A stretch of DNA of 64,000 bases, taken from Euonymus europaeus. Taxonomy: Eukaryota; Streptophyta; Magnoliopsida; Celastrales; Celastraceae. The stretch lies in contig OY756970.1 in NCBI GenBank assembly GCA_963580455.1, positions 15,624,001-15,688,000 on the forward strand, in the 5' to 3' direction. The position numbers and the translations under genes are program-made. Within the stretch, counting starts at the first letter, position 1; every line of letters begins with the position of its first letter. The notes beneath the pieces were generated by a model. It searched no databases, was not told the DNA's origin, and worked only from the letters and a program-made list of their open reading frames with translations. Positions 57,764 through 64,000 of the stretch are shown here, in pieces.

Positions 57764-59281
57764 CTGCAAAGATGAAAAGGTTCAAAAAATGAGCAAGAAT
57801 AAAAAAATGTTTACCAAACATATATAAACCATATGGGATGGCGAGATAAAAAGTGAGGATATTAGAATGCAGATGCAGAGATGCTATAAGAGACAGATCC
57901 AAAAACATAACGTAAGAGCTGTGATTCCATGTTTACCATACATGTATATACCCACGTGGAATGGGGATAGAAAAGGCAAGGATGTTCGAATGTGGATGCT
58001 ATAAGACTATAAGAGACACAGGTCCAAAAACTTAAAATAATAGACTGGAGGAACCACAAATTAAAGTGGTCAAGATCCTAATCATTGTTGCTTCATGGTT
58101 TGATCCTAATTGACGGCTTCACCCTATCAAAAGTTTGCTCCATTAATCCCGAATAATTATTCAACGCCTTGCACACAAAATACTGCATTTTCTATGATAT
58201 ATATCATTGACTCTACTTTGCCCTGATAGATATACAAAAATTAAAGTAAAGATTTAAAAAATCGAAAATCCTAGTTTTTCAACGGCAACCACCTAATTTC
58301 AAGTTTTAAACTTCAAATTTTAGCACGCGAAGGCCACCAAAACCTGCCCAATATGCCTCCACATTGCAAATCAACCATGGAAGAATGCTAAAAGCCTAAG
58401 ACCAAAAGCAAAACGTGAATACCAGCATAATAAAAGTTTTGAACTATTCAATCACTTCTTCCAAAAAAGTACACTCCTTTGTCCACCAATCACGACAACC
58501 AACAAAATATGCAGCAATTGCAAATATAAGCCACAGAGCTTGAAATTAATCTTCAAAAAACATAACCAATATACGCTTATCAAGATAAAAAAAAACAAAT
58601 TGCAAAAAAAGGAAAATTGGAACCGATGAAGCATTTGCAGGACTTAAATCAGGAGAAGGTTTATTGGAATCGATAAAGGAACAGCAGCCTACAATAAAAG
58701 CACAAATTGCAGACGACAAAGAAAGAACGGCAGTCCTCAACAATTGCAAAATCATAACACCCACTCAAAAACCCGTGCCAGAACACGAAATCGAAGCTCG
58801 AACAAAGGGGGGTTATGAGTGAAAACTTAGACAATAACCTGGCGGACGAAGGCCGAGAATCGCAGGCGAATACGAACAGCAGAGGGGTTGAAAGTGGCGT
58901 TCGTCTTCGGTGAAGCGTTAAGGCACAAACCTAGAGACGATAACAGTTCCAGTGGAGAGAGGCAGAGCGAATTGAGAAGAATATCCGACGGTGCAGGGTG
59001 TAGTAGAGGTAGGCAATCAGGCGGTTGTAAGAGCACGGTGAAAATGGCGGTGTTAGCGAGTAGAGGATAGGTGTAGCTAGGTTTGCTTTCACTGTTTGGG
59101 TGGGTGATGAGGCGCATAGTTGGGTCATCAACGACGTCGTTTTCCGAGGCCAGTTACGGAGACAACTCGCGGCGATTTTAATGAACAGAGGGTAGTCGCG
59201 TGAGTGGCTCTGTGGTGGCCTGAAAACCTACCACTTTATATATATGTATTTATATATATATATCTATATATATAATATAAG
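57764..59281 (-). other. Helitron 5' region
   Basis: There is a minus-strand frame at 59117-58827 and an antisense frame, neither recognisable. An imperfect direct repeat of ATACCCACGTGGAATGG/TATAAACCATATGGGATGG-type text occurs near 57835 and 57955. The terminal 60 bp are TA-rich microsatellite adjoining the 5' end. Confidence 0.4.
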
Positions 59282-59288
59282 ATATAAA

Positions 59289-60110
59289 ATAGTGCCAAGG
59301 ACAGAGTTTCGAGTAAATTTTCACATCACATGCATGAACATCGCTGTCGCTGGTCCACCTACATAGACATCAAAGTCAGTCTCTATTACCACAACAAAGT
59401 CTACCACAAAGACTAATGCAGCCACCTCTGAATTTAGTTCAAAAGCAGGAATCCAAGGACACGAAGAAGCAATATTGGCAGGTTGTCATAATTGGAAGGG
59501 AAAAAAAAAAACACTAACGAGGTTTCGGATTTTGTGAAAATGAACATCAAAGTTAGTAAGAGATTTAGCTCCATGTGTTAATTTGTGTGTCAAAACAAAA
59601 GTCAATACAAGAAGAGCATTATACTATATTCATGCTGTCCATACTTTTTTTTTCTTTCTCAAATCTTATAAATTTTGAAAGGTTTTGAGTTCGATTCAAT
59701 TTAAAAAAGTATTTTTTTGATAAAGTTTGCACTGAGTTTTAACTCGATGACTCGAGTTTGGACTCTATCGAATGTCTAAATCAATAAACTTTGTAATGTG
59801 TCGTTTTTGGTAAAAAAAATCAGTCCATAGTCCATACACGAGAGATTTTAAAGAAGAAAAAAGAGGAAATATACACTAGGGTCTTATTTACAGAGAATCA
59901 AACAGAGCAAATTCAAAGGCACGTGGTGTGGACTGTGAATACAAACGAAAATTTCGAGCTCTTTAAATCGCATGTGGTCCCATGCAAATATATACAGCAA
60001 AGTGGCAAAGCCAAGTTCACAAATATTTATTATATATATAATCAATCAACTTCATGAGAAAACTTGTAAGCTTTTGACTAAACGATGTACGTAGTCATAT
60101 ACATAATTAT
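59289..60110. repeat. Segmental duplication, copy A
   Basis: It begins AGTGCCAAGGACAGAGT and shares ordered blocks with 62388-63190: CACATCACATG, ACCACAACAAA, GAATTTAG, TGTGTCAAAACAAAA, ATATACAGCAAAGTGG, AAAGCCAA, CAATCAACTTCAT and GAAAACTTG. It is non-coding. The Helitron abuts its left edge. Confidence 0.8.
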
Positions 60111-61172
60111 ATGATTATGAACTTACGATGTCCCAATACAGATGGAAAACCTCATGTAGCCGAATTTTGGTGTCCCATTATACTCCAAAGTCGTCTGTAT
60201 GACATGTCATGTAAGATTACTTATTTTGATCGAAAATGTTAACCGTACGTGGAACTTTTGTTCATATATTTTCATAATCTATGTGGTATGTGAACTAGGT
60301 ATGTTACATAGATTTTAAAGTATAAATAAAAAATAAAAATACATTTAAAAATTTTCTCTTCTTTTTACTATTCTCTTTTTCTCATTCTCTCTTCTACTTT
60401 TTCTCCCCTTTTTTGGTTTTTCTCTCGTAGTTTTCACATTTTTCTCGCTTCTAAATACTCTCACTTTCTCAAACTACATCTCTCTCGTTAAACAATCGTA
60501 AAGGGTCAAAGTAATGTTGTTAACATAATAAACAATGTAATTTTAGCACAAAAATAATGTATTTACAACTTACAAACAATATAATTACAATATGATAATG
60601 AAAAGCTACTTCATCTAGTATTTTTTTTCACTTGTTTTATGTCTTTTTAGCTATTATTTTCGTAATAATAAAAATAAATCGTGCAAATCGTTCGGAACAT
60701 AATGTATTTGCCGAATAATTGATAAAACATATCAAATGACCATTTAATTCTAATTGACAGATAAAAAGAAAACATCTTAAATTATCATTTAATTATAATG
60801 TTCATCACGAAAAATGTAATAAAAAGATAAAACAATGTAATAGAAATGTAAAAGAATATAATTAAAAAATGGAACAATGTAAAACAACACAGATGTTGAT
60901 ATACTATATCATTTCTCTCCCATTAATCGACGACGGAATTTCGGTGTCCAAACACCAATCGCAACACGATTGGTCTCAAAAAATTAAAAATCGATAAAAA
61001 AATCTCAAAAATAAGATCGAGCACATGACAAAAATGTCTTATTACATTATCGTATTACATTGTCACTTACCACTTTTGAGCACTATCGTTCAACCACCAT
61101 TTCGGCCACCACCACCTCCAAAAGATCTCTCAACCTTCGAACAATGAAACCCACATGATACCCACCAACAGC
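60111..61172. other. AT-rich spacer, no gene seen
   Basis: Pyrimidine-rich at 60350-60490 and rich in AACAATGTAAT-type text at 60520-60880. No coding sequence is recognised. Confidence 0.45.
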
Positions 61173-61671
61173 TAGGGGTGTAAACGAGATGAGCTGAGCC
61201 GAGCTTTGAGGAGCTCGAACTCGGCTCAATTAGGGCTCAAGCTCGTTAAAAGCTCGATAATAATAATGATACTTAATAAATATATGTTAATAGTTAGTAC
61301 TCATATAGTATACTAATAATAATAATGATACTTAATGAGTTACTAATACATTGACTCACATGAATAGTTTATTACATTCAAACATATTATTAATGTTAAA
61401 TTGAAATTAAAGAACTATTACACACACACATATATATATATATAGTCGAGCTGTACGAACGAGCCGAGCAATAAGCCGAGCCAATGAGCTAGTTTGCGAG
61501 CCTTAATTAACGAGCCAAGCTTTGTGATGCTCAAGCTCGGCTCGTTTATGAATCGAGCATTAAAATCAAGCTCAAGCTTGGCTCATTTATGAATTGAGTC
61601 GAACACGAACAAGTTTTTTTCGAGTCGAACGTTGAGCCGCTTATGAGCGGCTCGGCTCGTTTACACCCCTA
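61173..61671. mobile_element. hAT-type MITE (TAGGGGTGTAAACGAG ends)
   Basis: The terminal inverted repeats are TAGGGGTGTAAACGAG and CTCGTTTACACCCCTA, exact over 16 bp, extended by GAGCTGAGCCGAGC/GCTCGGCTC. The flanking octamers CCAACAGC (61165-61172) and TCACCAGC (61672-61679) match at 6 of 8, an aged hAT target duplication. The interior repeats GAGCTCG/AAGCTCG/AGCTCAAGC motifs around a TA-rich centre. It is non-coding. Confidence 0.85.
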
Positions 61672-62387
61672 TCACCAGCCTCTTAAACTGACGAAAAAAA
61701 GCCTAAAAAAGATGGCATCCACTACGAGAAAATAGGGGTTGATTTGAGTACAAAAGTCTGACGGCATCTATGTGCATTGTCATCACCATTTGAGTACTTA
61801 AGTTGAGGCACACATGACACAAACATTTTTCGGTCAAAACAGCTATCGGATTCCGACGTTGGATTGCTATGTAGAGAGAGAGAAAATATGCGTGAGAGAG
61901 AGAAGAGGAGAGAGAATGCATGTGAGAGAGGAATTGAACTGATATAGTTGAACTTTTGAATTTCAAATAAAAATAGCATTTTTTTAATGCCACATCGGCT
62001 TGCTATATGTGGTGGCATGTCACTCAGATTATGTACCATTAACGATAAAATTCTTACGTAAGTTTAGCACTGCCGGAGCATATCCCCTGGACCTTGAGAA
62101 CCGCTGCTTAATTACCCTTTTCTATTTTCCAAGATATTGAAAAGACCTATAACAACGTGGTTATGATTGTTTAATAAGGCTAACGAATTTTGAGCACCAT
62201 TAATATAAAAATGACATAATTTGCTTTGGGACGAAAATCTAGAAGTATTTATTATTATCATGGACTATCTCCAAATTACTTATACCCAAAAAACACGTCA
62301 CCAATCAATGTAGTTGCTCAATTAGAGTGATTGTACAGGATACTTTTTCTTCTTCAATGCATTAATACAACGCTAGGAATACGTCAC
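61672..62387. other. Spacer between duplicated segments, no gene seen
   Basis: A GAGAGA-rich stretch lies at 61874-61932. Frames here have no recognisable content. Confidence 0.45.
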
Positions 62388-63190
62388 AATAAAGTGCCAA
62401 GCACATAGTCTCAAGTCAAATATCACATCACATGAACATCATCATTGGTCCCCCTCCCCCACCAGAGAGAGACTCCAAATTCATTCTCTAACCACAACAA
62501 ATTCTACCACCAAAGACTACTTCAGCGGTCCTCGAATTTAGCACAAAAGAAGGAATTAAGGGGCATGGAGAAGTAATCTCATGTCGTCATCATTTAGAAG
62601 AAGGAGAAGAAGAAAACACTAATGCCGTTTTGGATTATGTCAAAACGGACACCAGAGTTTGCAAGAGTTTTGTATGGAAGGACAACGAGTTTGCTATGTA
62701 GCTCGGTGTGTTGTTATGTGTCAAAACAAAAATGGATACAAGTAGAGCATAAATAGGACTATATGCATGCATGCCATACATATTTAATTTCTTTCGGGTC
62801 GAATTGTATCGATTCAGAAGGTTCTGAATTTTTTGTACACCGCTTTAGCTCAACTTATTTTATCATAATGTGAAGAAAAAAAAATTGATCGCAAGCTCGA
62901 CTCAAGTTTAGGTTTATATTGGATGTTCAAAAAATAAATTTATATGGTGCGTTTTTTATTAAAAAAATGCAATCCATATATTAGAGATTTTTAAAAGAAA
63001 TACACGTGACTGCGAATACATACAAACATTTCCTGCTCTTATAATCCCATATGGTCCTATGCAAAATATATACAGCAAAGTGGTAAAGCCAACTCCACAA
63101 ATAATTATATATATGATGATATTTAATGTCAATCAACTTCATCAGAAAACTTGCAAGTTTTTTACTAAACCATGTAGGTTATCATATTTA
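62388..63190. repeat. Segmental duplication, copy B
   Basis: It begins AAGTGCCAAGCACATAGTCT and follows copy A block by block, diverged by many substitutions and small indels. The offset is about 3.1 kb in direct orientation. Confidence 0.8.
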
Positions 63191-64000
63191 TACCTAATAT
63201 ATATGAGAAGTAATTACGTCATTTATGTACAAATTCTTGGCTATATATATTTTTCCCTTAAGTAGGTTAGGGTTTGCATGTGTTCAACTCAAGGACGGAG
63301 CAAAGAAATGACGTTTGTTGCAGGGGATACTATTAAAATCAAATTTGCTTGAAATTTTTCGTGGGGGTCAACCGGATATTTTTTAGGACTAACCTAAATA
63401 CACATGAACAATTTTAATTAATAAATTAAATGTAATGACATGTCACTCACTTGTCATCACTTATAAGTCTATATATATATATATATAATTGCAATTTGCG
63501 AATACCTGTCCATTGTAGACGAAACTGGGTAGGATGATTCGAATCAACTTCGTCCTAAAATATATAGCAGAGAAAACAAAGTTAATTTGTTGGAATGCCA
63601 AAATTGGTGTGAACTTGAAGGGGACTTGCTACACACTTTAACATATCCTATTTTACAACCATTGTCGTGTAGAAAATGTATTCTAATCATTAGAGTACTA
63701 CCCCATAAAATGACATGCATGATTAGGTGCATAAAATGTCGATAAATTAATAATTTATATATTAATCAAAAATAATTTTGTCATGGGATTTTTATAATTT
63801 TTTCAAAACATTGAATTTTGTTTACTGTGATTATACAAATATTTCCTAATTGCGTAAAGATATACTCAAAGCAACAATCACAATGAATACTTTTAATTAT
63901 GTTATAGTACGAGAACACTAAATCACAATTTCCTAATGCATTAATAAAAGTTAGAGGAGGTCCAAGGAGCCGGGCCGACTCCAGTATCTTGGAGGCCCCA
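63191..64000. other. AT-rich end of window, no gene seen
   Basis: A TA microsatellite lies at 63468-63486. GACGGAGCAAAG at 63295 and GTGGGGGTC at 63362 recall eroded hAT-like GGCGGAGCC elements. No gene is visible. Confidence 0.4.

Larger units (their letters stand above)
47710..59282 (-). mobile_element. Autonomous-type Helitron, about 11.6 kb, with both ends visible
   Basis: Read on the minus strand, it starts with TC at 59282-59281 (TCTTATATTATATATATAG), followed by the GTAGGTTTTCAGGCCACCAC block I recall at many plant Helitron 5' ends. It ends with a CCCGGG hairpin (47722-47739) 12 nt before a terminal ATAG at 47713-47710, where CTAG is usual. The flanks are A before and T after, the A^T target expected of Helitrons, with no target duplication. 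Inside are the Rep-helicase gene and fragments that look captured from host genes. The altered end base and the stop in the helicase suggest it is no longer active alone. Confidence 0.8.

Noticed and set aside
58827..59117. Leu/Pro-rich 96-codon frame near the Helitron 5' end
   Set aside because: Both strands have comparable open frames and neither resembles a known family; open by composition.
1..64000. CRISPR arrays, tRNA or rRNA genes
   Set aside because: No spaced identical repeats of CRISPR type and no cloverleaf or rRNA text was seen by eye; a tRNAscan run would be needed to exclude tRNAs fully.

Overview
This is nuclear DNA of a flowering plant, most likely a eudicot. The evidence is AT-rich sequence, GT-AG introns, organelle-targeted PPR and mTERF genes with close Arabidopsis relatives, and dense plant transposons (Mutator-like, Copia, Helitron, hAT). 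I cannot name the species. No bacterial-type operon, rRNA, tRNA or CRISPR feature was seen.

Four host genes look intact: an organellar mTERF gene (5546-6400, +), a three-exon LPAT4/5-type lysophosphatidic acid acyltransferase (14667-17000, +), a DYW-class PPR gene matching Arabidopsis EMB2758/At4g33990 (22755-20311, -), and an E-class PPR gene matching At3g18840 (44413-42383, -). Between them lie decayed copies of ordinary genes that keep intron structure: UPF0496, NEDD8-conjugating UBC12/RCE1, a WrbA-type quinone reductase (At4g36750-like) and a deSI-like PPPDE peptidase.

The rest is mobile DNA. The left 4.4 kb is most of a Mutator-like element: a Ulp1-type cysteine protease gene, a convergent transposase gene with SWIM and CCHC zinc motifs, and a 111-bp tandem array. 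Its non-coding parts are packed with a short motif, roughly TTGGTTTAGAACA. Two FAR1-type transposase relics (11.1-12.6 and 23.3-24.5 kb) cover opposite halves of the protein; the first ends in a decayed OTU protease domain. An RNase H relic and a Copia gag relic lie at 25.2-27.5 kb.

A nearly complete Copia element (31123-38825) has a 5-bp target duplication, LTRs about 2% different and one open polyprotein frame. Its left LTR is interrupted by a 2176-bp TG...CA element with its own 5-bp duplication; a diverged reverse copy of that element lies at 45.3-47.3 kb. An 11.6-kb Helitron (47710-59282) has recognisable ends, a Rep-helicase frame broken by a single TGA, and two clean exons of a SAWADEE chromatin-reader domain that look captured. 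To its right, an ~0.8-kb segment is repeated 3.1 kb further on, with a hAT-type MITE between the copies. Five members of a GAGCA...TGCTC MITE family are scattered through the window.
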